NCBI GenBank assembly: GCA_036023115.1
Contig: JAYKKT010000037.1
Location: forward strand, 744,001 to 808,000
DNA length: 64,000 nt
Direction: 5' to 3'
Source of the DNA: Brasenia schreberi
Lineage: Eukaryota; Streptophyta; Magnoliopsida; Nymphaeales; Cabombaceae
Of this stretch, positions 33,417 through 44,067 are shown piece by piece (position 1 is the stretch's first letter; every line of letters starts with the position of its first letter). The notes under the pieces are model-generated. The model searched no databases. It had not been told where the DNA came from and saw only the letters and a list, made by a program, of their open reading frames with translations. The position numbers and the translations under genes were made by a program.

Positions 33417-34718
33417 CTATCCAATAAATATACATCTTAAGGACCTACTGTCTAGCTTATCTCTAGACTGATCAAGGATATTTACATGTGTAACAGATCC
33501 CCACCTCCTGAGATGACCTAGGTTGAGTTTTCTTCCAAACCACATCTCATATGGTGTAGTGAATACAACTTTACACGGTACTCTATTGAGTATATAAACC
33601 ACTATACTTACTGTTTCTCCCCAAAATATCCTTGGTAGAGAGGCATCGATCAACATTAACCTTGTTATATTCAACAAGGTTCTGTTGTATCTCTCAGCTA
33701 TACCATTTTGTTAAGGTATCTTGGGCATTGTATTTTACTTTGCAATACCAAAGTCTTTACAGAATTCTAAAAATTCTACAGAGGTATATTCACCACCTCT
33801 ATCTGATCTTAACACTTTCATTGATTGCCCTAATTGGTTTTCCACCTAATACTTATATTCTTTAAAAACATTGAGTGGCTTAGATTTATGTGCCAAAAGA
33901 TATAAATACGTATATCTAGTGTAATCATCGATAAAGATTATAAAATAAATATTTTCACGATTTGACCTTACTCTAAATGGTCCACATAAATCCATGTGAA
34001 TAACCTCTAACAGGGTTGTTGCCCTTGTTGATTTCTTTAAAAAAACTTTCCTTGTCATTTTTCCTTGTATATAAGCTCCGTACTTGTTAAAAGTATTTTT
34101 CTTAAATCTATGCAGTAAGTCAAAGTTGAATAATTTCTTCAACTTTTCCAAACTTATATGCCCAAGGCGTTTATGCCACATATTCACATCAACATTAAAG
34201 GCACACTCAATATAAGCAGAAGAACTACCAATTTCATTATCACTGAATTTAAACAGTCCATGCTCTACATCAAATTCCCTAGAGAATAATATTCTCCCAT
34301 GTTTTCTCACAGTCACCTTGGTAGGAATAAACCTGACCTCAAAACCTTTCTTTACTAAGGCAGGGACCGAGATTAGATTGCGTCTTATAGATGATATAAT
34401 TAATACATCAGTTAATACAATCAGTTTGCATTGTATATAGATTCTAAAGGACCTAGTACCCAAAACATCCGAAAAGGTATTGTTACCCATGTAGACTCGA
34501 TATTCGCCTGGTTTGTATTCCTTTACATCCATTGCCCCTTCTTTGGTCATTGAGATGTGTCTAGTAGCTCCGAAGTCTATCCACCAACCTGTCACCGGGC
34601 GATCCATGTACAAACACTCTGAAATCATGTAGATTATGTCTTGCTTCTTTGACTGTCCGCGCTGTGAGTTGTTTCCTCCACCTTTCTTGTTGCGGCAATC
34701 TCTCTTGTAGTGTTTCAT
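33417..34718 (-). pseudogene. Copia-3 zinc knuckle, protease and integrase
   Basis: The zinc knuckle KCFNCEKMKHYKRDC lies at about 34700-34742, partly upstream of the long open block 33846-34718. The protease signature reads WWIDFGATRHI (about 34555-34590) where active enzymes have D-S/T-G, so the catalytic triad is damaged. GAG-pre-integrase (MWHKRLGHISLEKL) and integrase core (VIHMDLCGPFRV, then FIDDYTRYTYLYLL) follow. After a frame break, 33417-33677 holds LNITRLMLIDASLPRIFWGE, then the C-terminal TPYEMWFGRKL block. Confidence 0.88.
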
Positions 34719-34742
34719 CTTTTCACAGTTGAAACACTTGAC

Positions 34743-35485
34743 TCGAGAAGCGATTTCCTACGATTTCTTAAAGTTTTGACTGCCCTTCTTCTTATTCTTA
34801 CCAAACCTCTTGTTTAGTTTATTTTTCTTCTTGTTGGTTTTGGAGTTAGACCCTATCTCATCTTGTACCACTAGCAATTTTTCTTTCTTGTTTTTGATCA
34901 TATGTTCTTGCTCTATTGCTATTTTCAGGGGCAATTTAGAAAGATTAATCTTTGACCCTAATCCGAGGGCAGTGGTGATCATGTTCCATGACGAGGGTAG
35001 ACTATTTAAGATTGTTGATATTTGCATCGGTTTTGGGATGAATGATTTTGTCATGGCTAAGTCCCTAGCATTATTAACATGTGATTTATATGTTCTACTT
35101 CATTATCTCCTTCTCTCATTTTGAAGGAGTTATACTTTTGTATTAGCAATTGCACATGTAATTTGGCAGTTGTGTCATACTTAATTGTTATTGAACCAAA
35201 CAACTCTTTGGTGGTCTCGTATTCTTCGAAGATCCTAATCAAGTCATCCTTCATGTAAGTCAACATGATTGTTCTTGCTATTGTGTCATCTTTTAGAAAT
35301 ATTTTATACGTTTCTATTTGTTTTTCAGTTACGTCTGGTGGTGGCGGATGCATTGTTTCCTTTAATACATACTAAACACCCTCAAGTGTTAGAGCAAGTG
35401 AGATTCTCCTCTTCCATGTTTGGAAGTTCACACCGTTCAGTTTTTCAGTTTTTTCCAATTCAGACACACATATTCTTGAACTCAT
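34743..35485 (-). pseudogene. Copia-3 gag
   Basis: The start is best placed at ATG 35483-35485 (MSSRICVSELEKTEKLNGVN, then FQTWKRRI). A stop follows LALTLEGV; the frame resumes at 35353 (PDVTEKQIETYKIFLKDD, then LTYMKDDLIRIFEEYETT). It shifts again at 35054 (FIPKPMQISTILNSLPSSWN) and ends in a Lys/Asn-rich tail at 34758. These three pieces together span the usual copia gag. Confidence 0.85.
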
Positions 35486-36199
35486 TTTTATGTGTTTGGC
35501 AATTATAACAATTAGAAGGTATAAAAAATAAATAAACAATAAGCAACAAGCACACATAGTAAGAACCATGTTAGAACGATGCATAATATCATAAAAACAA
35601 GCTAAAAACATCTTATAAGCAACTTGGGATAAATTTGCAATTTTCTCAAAAATTTTTGCCTTTAGCATTTTTCAAAAAATAATACCAGGGATAAAACTGT
35701 AATTTTAACTATCTGCCCACTTTTGAAATTTTTTGAAAAGCCTAAGGACAGACTTGTAGAATTACTCTTTGGTATTTCTGTAAAATTCGTAACTAATCGA
35801 GGTTAAATTTGTAATTTTAACTCTCAACCCAAATCAGTAATTTTCTCAAAAGTATAGGGCAAACCTGTCTTTTGATACAATGGTAGAAAAGTAATAACTT
35901 AAACCGGAAAGGACAATACCGTAAAATAGTAGCCCGATATTTTATAATTTTCATAAACTGTTAGAGTATAAAAACAACTTTTTGCTCAGTAACAGCAAAA
36001 CAATCTTTTTGTTTCGGGGCAGTTTTGTAATATAAAAATTGATCGGAGCAGAACGAACTTTTTAGTCCGTTGCCCGAGGCAAGTTCAGCGAAACCACTGG
36101 TTTTCGGCTCGTGGTTTTTCTAAAAACCTCCTAGTGGTTTACGTTTTAATTTAAACGAAGAGAGAGAGAGAGACAGGCATTCTGGAAAAAGGGAGAGAG

Positions 36200-36620
36200 A
36201 GGGGGGTCTGCAGCCCAGTGTGGTGGCCGTCATCGGCTGGCGGTTGCTGTTTCTTTCCCCGCCTACGGCCGACGACTTGCTTTCTGCCGTTTGTGGCGGC
36301 CGGCGGCCTACTGCTCCTTGGCCTTTAAGCCTTTTGTGGCCTTTTGCCGTTTACAGCTTTGCCTTTGGCCTTTCGGCCTTTTGCCATTTGCGGCTTCTGT
36401 CTGGCTTTCCGATCGACTGTCGTTTGGGGCTTTGTCTGGCTTTCCGGCTAACTGTTGTCTGCGGCTTTATCTCTGGCCTTTCGGCCTTTTACTGTTTGCG
36501 GCTTTCTCCTTTCGGCTAACTGCCTTCAACCTCTCCTTCTTTCACTCGTTATAATTTTTTTTCTTTCTCTCTTCCTGTTTAAAAAGCATACCTTTTCTTT
36601 TCTTTTCAGGGTCAACAACG
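36200..36620 (-). repeat. Copia-3 leader with a degenerate tandem repeat
   Basis: Between gag and the primer-binding site, plus-strand units built from ggcctttcggccttttgcc and tgtttgcggctttctgg recur from about 36320 to 36530. They are GC-rich compared with the rest of the element. Open frames here are produced by the repeat. Confidence 0.7.
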
Positions 36621-36622
36621 AG

Positions 36623-36634
36623 ACTCTGATATCA
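36623..36634 (-). other. Copia-3 primer-binding site
   Basis: The plus strand actctgatatca is a one- or two-mismatch complement of the initiator tRNA-Met site, next to the 5' LTR. Confidence 0.8.
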
Positions 36635-36635
36635 G

Positions 36636-37049
36636 TGATGGCGTTTTTGTGAAGTCGGTTGATCGTATTCGGTTGCCGGAGTTCGATGCTTTCTTTCTGT
36701 TCTCTGCCGAGTCTCCCAGGTACACCTGTAGCGGAAATGAGTGTATGTCGTTTGAGGTTTCCTCACAACGGCCTTTCCTAGAGAGACTCTTTGTAAATTT
36801 TTCGTGTGTTTTCTGTATGTACTTTGTGTACGCACTGCTCTTATTTATAGAGAAGTGCATGCTCCACGTCTCCCAGTTTTCCAACTTTGTTTTCCTCATT
36901 CGGAGCATCCACATCCGGACTGTTACCGCATTTTTTAGTAACGGTCTGACGGTTACCTGACCCTATCTGTAACTCCTGACATGGTAACGGTCTGGATGAC
37001 CAGTCTAACCGTTACCTGCTGAGTTGCCGAGAATGGCCACTCTGTAACA
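36636..37049 (-). repeat. Copia-3 5' LTR
   Basis: 414 bp, tgatgg to taaca, followed directly by the duplication ATCTA at 37050-37054. Confidence 0.9.
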
Positions 37050-37260
37050 ATCTAGCGGCAAATTCAGTTCTTCACATTGAAACATACATTGGGTCTTCGA
37101 GTTATCTGGAAATTTGCTTCTCTTCCCCTCTCTCTCTAGGTGGAGTCTGGGAGTGCGACGGAGAGTATGACTTTCTTTGCGTATTGCTACTTCGGGGTAC
37201 GACTTTGTTATTATAGGCATAAACTAGAGAGAGAGTTTATTTGGTGGACGAGATTACCCA
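37050..37260 (-). promoter_or_regulatory. possible original promoter and 5' UTR of the bHLH gene, displaced by Copia-3
   Basis: Removing Copia-3 and one ATCTA would join 31062 to 37050. On the minus strand this stretch has CCTATAATAAC (about 37208-37218), a weak TATA candidate, followed by pyrimidine/purine tracts typical of plant leaders (CTAGAGAGAGAGG). No transcript evidence is available, so this is an inference from position and composition. Confidence 0.35.
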
Positions 37261-37559
37261 AATAATGTTCCCGTAAATTACGTATTAGAGAAGGCCTGCT
37301 TCGTAACTTATGAAAGCTGTTCAAATTTTTCGTGAAGATTTATCATTTAAAAATTGATGATATCTTCCTAATTGAAGGTAGATATGGTAAAATATAGTAC
37401 GAGATGTAACGTTTTAGAGAGTTGTGCTGAGCATTTATACATCAATGCGTGAAAAAATTACGATGGCCGACTAAAAGATATTATCCGAAAGGGGTATATC
37501 AATGATTAGGGGTATATATATATCATATACATATATATACATGCATCTACACATATAAG

Positions 37560-37760
37560 AAAACTAGATCTTATTCACGATTGATCAACAATGACTTTTT
37601 GGTAGTATTAGTATAATTTTAAAAGTTGTCGGTGATATTTAAAAAATGATGAAGGATGACCTTATTATACTGATGTTATGTAAAAGTAAAAGCAATTGTT
37701 GGGTATGAATATGAATAGCATTATTGGTAGACATGATCGAATCATACTTACACTCTCTCT
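37560..37760 (+). repeat. AT-rich dispersed repeat, copy 1
   Basis: It shares a diverged sequence with 38880-38950 plus 39575-39710: both have a stretch like aaaagcaattgttggg.tatgaatatgaat, then agcatgat.gaat.a, and end in a CT/TA microsatellite. The family is unidentified. Confidence 0.5.
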
Positions 37761-37793
37761 CTCTATATATATATAAAGAGAGAGAAATAGTTT

Positions 37794-38013
37794 GTACTCA
37801 ATCTTCTTCAAATATCCTCATTGTTCGATCACCGCATTCAACGATAGAGATTTGAATCTCAAAAAGCAAAGTGTATCATAATACTTTTTGTACTCACATT
37901 TAATACACAATAGTATACTCTATTTTGTATTTTAAATCTTTATCGTTGATGACTCTAATGAAATGGTATAGATATTTGAGGAGATTTAATCATGTAATGG
38001 ATTGAGCATATAC
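37794..38013. mobile_element. foldback MITE A
   Basis: Imperfect arms of about 110 bp face each other: left gtactcaatc, then tcaaatat, tcaacgata and agattt; right the complement of the same words, ending gattgagcatatac. It has no coding capacity. CT/TA microsatellites abut both ends (37751-37775 and 38016-38038). Confidence 0.6.
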
Positions 38014-38045
38014 CTCTCACACACTCTCTCTATATATACATGATA

Positions 38046-38260
38046 AGTACACACCCATTTATGCCAAAATATTATTAAAGATCTAAATCATTCAATCATC
38101 ACAATCAATGGTTGATATTTAAATTTAAAAAGTTATAAGTACTATTATATTTTTATAGGTGCATTAGTATTATTTTGTTTTTTTAAGGATCTCAAGCATT
38201 GATCTTAAAGATGAATGGTTGACATCTTTAAGGAAATTTTAGCATAGTTGAGTGTGTACT
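38046..38260. mobile_element. foldback MITE C
   Basis: Terminal inverted repeats agtacacacccatttatgcc and the complement of catagttgagtgtgtact extend into imperfect inner arms (ttaaagat.t). It is related in outline to the elements at 37794 and 50190. Confidence 0.55.
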
Positions 38261-38393
38261 CATTTCTACTTTTTATTTTTAGGGGTATGAGTGTAACAAG
38301 GATATTGTTTATATTTTCTTAAACATTCTTTTAACTTTCCAAGTGATACTTATGTTTCTTTCCTTAAAGTAAAACATAAGTAGGGGTATGAGA

Positions 38394-38394
<1 letters not shown>

Positions 38395-38453
<59 letters not shown>
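38395..38453. repeat. (TA)n microsatellite
   Basis: About 59 bp of TA followed by tgtgcgcgtgtg. Confidence 0.95.
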
Positions 38454-38456
<3 letters not shown>

Positions 38457-38935
38457 CGCGTGTGTTTTGTGGGTAGGAGGGAGTGTGATAATCATCTTAT
38501 CATAAGCAACCAGTGGTTGAGATTGACGAGAAAGAATAAAATGTGCTTTTATACTACAAAATATAAAAGAAAATATAAAAACAGTTTTTGTTTCTCTATA
38601 TGAATTTTGCAGGGGCTATGATCACGAAGTATGTCATCAACAAGGATCTGAGTATTCCTATATAATCATCCAACAAAACACAATGAATCATTGTGATTGA
38701 AAAAGAAAAGCAAAATATGTTATTGTGGTGTGGTAGTAACAAATTACAAAATACTTTTTGATTTTTCTACATTAATTTTGACCATTGATCACCATTAATT
38801 AAATGATTATGACTAAAGGATGTGTTATTTGAAAAGATCCTAACATTCCTATATATAAATATATATGTATGTATATGTATATATAGGAAAGTCAGGTCCT
38901 CACCATCTTTGATGGTCATATCCACTTATTGCATT

Positions 38936-38950
38936 TTGGTGACATTAATG
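38936..38950. repeat. target-site duplication of the truncated RTE LINE (left)
   Basis: ttggtgacattaatg, matching ttggtgacattagtg at 39560-39574 with one mismatch. Confidence 0.85.
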
Positions 38951-39559
38951 CACAACAACTATGCCTTTTTCCATACTAGACGGGTCAGATATATGGATTC
39001 TTTGTTTTCATAGAGCCCTATCATGTGTCGTGTTAGGAGTTAACTCAGCATAAGTTAGATCATTCTTTATTGTTTCTTTCCAACACTTTTGTGGTTGGCC
39101 TCTACCTCTTTTAATACTTTCAAAATCTATTTTTCGTACCTTTTTACATGTGCTTCTTTTGATCTTCTTTCTATATATCTAAACCATCTTAAACAATATT
39201 CTCTTATTTTATCCTCTATTGGTGCCACTCCCAATTTGCTTCTAATAACCTCATTATATAAATGGTCTTTCCTTGTATGACCACTGGTCCATCTCAATAT
39301 CTTCATTTCTATACAAACATCTTTTGTACATGTTGATGATTAACTGCCCAACACTCATAATGATAAAACAGGGTAGGTTTAATTACTGTTCTATAATATT
39401 TACCTTTTTACTTTAATGCTATCTTCTTGTCACAAAGAATACTTGATGTTACTCTTCATTTTAACTAACCTACATTAATTCTATGCATAACATCTCCATC
39501 AATTCTTCCATCACTAAGAAAAATTGATCCTAGGTATTTAAAACTTTCTTTTTCAGGGA
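38951..39559 (-). mobile_element. 5'-truncated RTE LINE
   Basis: It is homologous to 23097-23700 of the intron 3 LINE: the 3' tail (plus strand caacaacta) followed by the C-terminal RT coding segment with many changes. It ends at the equivalent of about 23700, so this is a typical 5'-truncated insertion. A 15-bp target-site duplication with one mismatch bounds it. It sits inside the AT-rich dispersed repeat copy 2. Confidence 0.9.
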
Positions 39560-39574
39560 TTGGTGACATTAGTG
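39560..39574. repeat. target-site duplication of the truncated RTE LINE (right)
   Basis: ttggtgacattagtg, see 38936-38950. Confidence 0.85.
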
Positions 39575-39699
39575 TAATTTAAAAAAATTTGAGGATTTTT
39601 GAAAATGTATAAAAGGTAATATTATTATATTTATGCTCCTAAAAAGCAATAGTTGGATATGACATGAATGAATCAGTGGTGAGCATGATTCAATTACCC

Positions 39700-39701
<2 letters not shown>

Positions 39702-39755
<54 letters not shown>
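39702..39755. repeat. (CT)n(TA)n compound microsatellite
   Basis: CT run at 39702-39732 continuing as a TA run to about 39755. Confidence 0.95.
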
Positions 39756-42227
39756 ATGTATGTATCTGTTGTGTTTTGTTGAAAATTAAAAGAGTGACCT
39801 TTCTTTAAAAGTGCTTGTATACATTGTTCTTCTTTTAAATTATTAAAAAAAGTCATTGTGACTAGAAGGTAAAATGAGAGAGACAAACACAAGGTGGTAT
39901 CAACATTTATATAAACGATGTTTGTACAAAAAGAGAGAAATAGATGAAAGAACTTCCAAAACAGTAAAAGATCTTGAAAGTATAGAAAACAATAAAATAT
40001 GATCGCCTTTTCAAGTTAAATGTGAATTTGTCTGAAAGATAGACCATAGTGGTGATTAAAAACCCAATAATAGATCCATTTTCTCTAAACTAGAACTCAA
40101 ACTTGGCTTGATAAGCTTTCCTTGTCAAGTTCAAGCTTTGTGCCACTTTGATGAGCGAAGCCCGGACCTGATGTGAAGAACTCGGGTTGAAGCCAAGTCA
40201 AACCTGAACCATGCATTGCTCAAAGACTCAAAAAAGGCAAAGCTCATTCAGACTCATGTCTTCATATGGCCCACTAACTGTCCGTGGCTAAATAAGAACA
40301 TTTTATGGCATCTACCTAGTTGGATTTGTAAAGATCCAATCCCAAAATTGAAGACTTCACAGGTCTGTAGATCCAATGATATGAAAGTTGCAAGTTCGGT
40401 AAACATATGATGAGAAATTTCTAATGTTAATGAAAAATTATGTTTGTTTTTATGAATTCTTTCATAAGAAAGATCCTTGAACTGGATCTTGTAGCGAAAG
40501 CTCGGAAGCTCGATGTAACTGGAATTTTTCAAGTAGTCTTGTCTTAAGTAGGGCGGAGCCATGAACTAAGTAATGCTTCGATCGAAAGAACCTTCAAGTA
40601 GAAAGGTCGTGTGTTGGATACTTGAGGGCACGGACATTTGATAGGTGTACCTAACCCAGTTTGCCTCAATACAAATTAAATTCAAACTCTACCAACATGT
40701 GTCAACTATGTAAGACGTAGGCGGGTTGGATACAGGTTCCAGGTTCAACCTGAATCTGGAACTGAGTAGTAGTTTTATTTAGTAAGAAAATTTGGATCGA
40801 GCTAAATTGAAACTCCAAGGGTCTAAGTGAAACTGCTTCCAACCCAATTGTACATAAAATGTATCTGGTAGCCTGTTCTATCTGAAATTACTGTTTAATT
40901 TCGCATTCTCTGGACCCAACTTGGGATCAGTTTGGCGCTAATTAAGCAGTGTCCCGAATTGCTTGCATTCATCTTTCCCGCTTAAATCTAGTAGATTATT
41001 GCTTGATCAAAGTTTGGAGGTTGGAGGAGCATTTCTGGACTAGGTTTGACCCAGACCTGATCACTTGGCAATCTTGTGTCTCGGTTAAGCTCATATCGTG
41101 TTGTTTTAAAAACAAGACAAAACGAACATGACACAACTTATTTCGTGTCAATTTGGGAGGACAAGTAATAGAAGTGGACTCTGATTTTGTGGGCTATGTT
41201 CACAATGATTTTGGTCTCTTTTGTAATATGGCCAGCAATTTTATGTTCTGGGTTGTTTTCATATTATTTTCATTTGTGTTTTTTGGATTACCAAGATGGG
41301 TTAGGCTGGAGCCTACCAGTACAAAATGATATATATAGAAATATACAAGGAGTGTGACAAAATACTCCAAACAAGGGGGTGAAACTGTTTGATACTATTC
41401 TGCACAGTACAGAAGTGGGGCAACTATTCTGCTACTTTAATACTCTTAACCATATTCTAGTGGCAGCTTCAATGAGCTGGATATTAGCTAGCAACTGAAT
41501 ATGAAAACTTGCTGCGGGTGGGGATCCTCTTGATGTGCATCCTGTTACTAGAGTGAAATCCTTTAATGTTCTGTTGCACTTTCTAATGGACAAGTGTGAG
41601 ATTTAATCTACAGATGGGCTCCTTAAAGTGGTATTCCAGGACTTACACATTGGATTGAATAGTGGACTAGCTATTCTTATATTACCGAGGTAGATCACTA
41701 ATAGCATCAATTCCACCATAAAAGCTGTAAATTGCATCCGTCAAATGTTGCTTTCTGCATTCGACATGCATCCTCTCACATACTATCTGCTTGAACTCTT
41801 ACACTTCTGGTGAAAGTTGTATTTGTGCTATAAAGAGAAATTGGTTGTGATAGAATTTCTTTGTTATGCTCTTCCTTAATCAGGTTTAACAATTACTATG
41901 TCTAACTGTATACTCCTCAGTGCTATAAAACGAAGTGTTTTTGAGAGTTAACACCTAATGTTCCTATTTAATCAAAAACAGATTTTTATACTACCAGAGT
42001 AAGTTTCAGATAGTACTCAATTTATGCATATCTGAGAGTGACCAGTGTGATTTCATTTTCTAACAGATAGCTTCGGCATTGAGAAAGGGTATATAATCAC
42101 AACATAGGTTCCCAATCTGGTGGTTTGTCCTTCTATAGAAATGATCGTCCAGTGACTCCCATGCAGGCAAGGAAAGTAGTTCCTTTCTTTAGAGATCCAA
42201 TGAAATTGGACTCCTTCGAGTCGTTAG
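39756..42227. other. unassigned region, no gene supported
   Basis: Moderately AT-rich single-copy-looking DNA. A frame at 40254-40562 (minus, 102 codons) has no recognisable family. The stretch 40080-40250 repeats aagctt-type words. I see nothing else I can support. Confidence 0.4.
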
Positions 42228-42399
42228 TTTTTTTTGACACCCATATGGGCTCGGTTGAATGACAAGGAAAGTACTTGTCATATCAGGAATTGTAAAATCA
42301 CAATTAAGGGCTCGGTTGAATCTTTTAACAATGCAATTTCTCGAAAATTCTATAACAATGCTACTTCGATCATAGTCTTTGAGGATTTACCTCGACCAT

Positions 42400-42550
42400 T
42401 CTCATTCTTTGACATGTTTCCTTTTGTTGCAAACCCACCACCCTGCTTTGAGGAAGGTGCCATCGTGATTGTGGAGGGTGAAGCCAATTTTCCAAAAACA
42501 ATCTCCTTTGCTAAAGATGGATAAATTTAACCACCCATATGGAGGTGGGA
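42400..42550 (-). pseudogene. L1 RNase H-like C-terminus (remnant)
   Basis: The minus strand reads WIPPPYGWLNLS and later LHNHDGT, resembling the W.PPP.GW.K.N.DGS and RDH.G motifs that open the RNase H domain in plant L1 elements. It is heavily decayed. A plus-strand frame at 42234-42524 is the shadow of this region. Confidence 0.55.
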
Positions 42551-42555
42551 TCCAT

Positions 42556-43491
42556 CTATGAATGAAGAACCATCAGAGTAGGGCAGTGTTGAGTGGTTTG
42601 CAACTGTGACCGAATGAAATCCTCAATTTTATAAAGAGCATGCTTCTTAATAGCCAATAAATCTTTATTGGTCCTATTATGCATTGTGAAATTTCGTTTG
42701 TCCCATAGGAACCTGATGACTAACTGGAAAGAATCCCTCCAAAGTATTTTAGTGGTAGAGTTATTGAACTGACATTTATTCCAAAATATCAAAGAGGTAG
42801 TAAGGTTGCATCGAGGTGTCCATGTAGTTCCAAAGAGAGAGCTAACTTCATTCCACATAGCTCTTGCCAAAAGACAGGTGAGGAATAGATGCGCACTAGT
42901 CTCTATTTGATTCTTACACAGGATACAATTACTTCCTTCCCCTAAGCTGAATCTGTGTTGCCGATCCAAGGTGAGAATCTTCCCTTTAACTATAAAGCGA
43001 AGTGTGACTGCTGCACAAGGGACATGATTGTGACACCAAATATGCTTTTCTATTGGGAATGGACCCCCTCTATTCCTCAGTATTCTCCATATTAATGAGG
43101 AAGAAAACGGTTGGTTTGTCCCCCAAATTAGTCGATCACTGCAAGTTCTACTAACTTGAGACCATTGTGTCATGAAACTAGGGAGAGGTTCCCACATAAA
43201 TTGAGATAGGTATTTCGAAATACATGGAATTGTTTGCAGTACATCTCTCACTGTGAGGTGTCTCAGTTCTTTGTATTGTTGAAGGGTGATGGATCATTCA
43301 ATGTGACAGGCTAGAGGTTCCCTATTGAACCATGGGTCAAACCAAAATTCTACTTTATGGCCATCACCAATATCCCAATGTACCTGATTGTTCAATGCAC
43401 TACATCCAACAACGAGTGACTTCCATCCCCAGGGGTCTAAGCTTTTGGATGCAACCTTCCACCCATTTTTGGCTAGTAGAGCTCGGTTCAC
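42556..43491 (-). pseudogene. L1 ORF2 zf-RVT region
   Basis: The upstream block 43294-43491 reads NRALLAKNGWKV then ...WDIGDGHKVEFWFDPWFN, the conserved region after the RT. The block 42556-43251 (231 codons) reads DRLIWGTNQPFSSSLIWRIL, then IEKHIWCHNHVP and CILCKNQIETSAHLFLTC, the reverse-transcriptase zinc-binding signature. A stop and frameshift separate the blocks. Confidence 0.88.
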
Positions 43492-44067
43492 TTATTCCAC
43501 ATCTCGTATATCAAATCCGCCTTTATTCCGGGGTTTACATACCTTCTCCCAACTGAGTAGATATGAATCACTTACTACCTCTTCCAATCCACATAAACTA
43601 TTTTATTATATGTTCCAATTGTTTGTTTAAAGGATAGCATGTTGTAGAGTAGTATCGCCCCAATACTGCTTTAAGAGCTCGGTTCACTTCTTCCACATCT
43701 CGTACACCAAATCAGCCTTCATTCCGGGGTTTACATACCTTTTCCCAACAGAGTAGATGGATGAATCACTTACTACCTCTTCCACTCCACAAACTATTTT
43801 ATCATATGTTCCAATTGTTTGTTTAAAGGATAACATGCTGTAGAGTGGTATCGCCCCAACGCTGCTTTAAGAGCTCGGTTCAGTTCTTCCACATCTCGTA
43901 TACCAAATTCGCCTTCATTCCGGGGTTTACATACCTTCTCCCAACTGAGTAGATGGATGAATCATTTACTACCTCTTCCACTCCACATAAACTATTTTAT
44001 CATATGTTCCAACTGTTTGTTTAAAGGATAACATGTTGTAGAGTGGTATCGCCCCCAACACTGCTTT
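43480..44067 (-). repeat. 196-bp tandem triplication inside L1 ORF2
   Basis: Three head-to-tail copies begin with the same plus-strand agctcggttca at 43480, 43676 and 43872, spaced exactly 196 and 196 bp. They are nearly alike, and each spans the ORF2 segment just after the LSLAGR motif. 196 is not a multiple of three, so each added copy shifts the frame. Confidence 0.9.

Larger units (their letters stand above)
31068..37049 (-). mobile_element. Copia-3, copia-type LTR retrotransposon in the 5' region of the bHLH gene
   Basis: LTRs 31068-31400 and 36636-37049 are flanked by the perfect duplication ATCTA. A polypurine tract lies next to 31400 and a primer-binding site next to 36636. This is the best-preserved copia here: it has a zinc knuckle, protease, integrase, RT and RNase H in order on the minus strand with one open block of 290 codons (33846-34718). 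It is still broken by several stops, and catalytic residues are lost in protease and RT. It sits 111 bp upstream of the bHLH start codon in the same transcriptional direction. Confidence 0.93.

Noticed and set aside
38388..38603. 71-codon plus-strand frame beginning MRVYIYIYI
   Set aside because: It is the translated TA microsatellite plus AT-rich flank.
42234..42524. 96-codon plus-strand frame
   Set aside because: Antisense shadow of the decayed RNase H end of the L1 LINE, which reads W.PPP.GW on the other strand.
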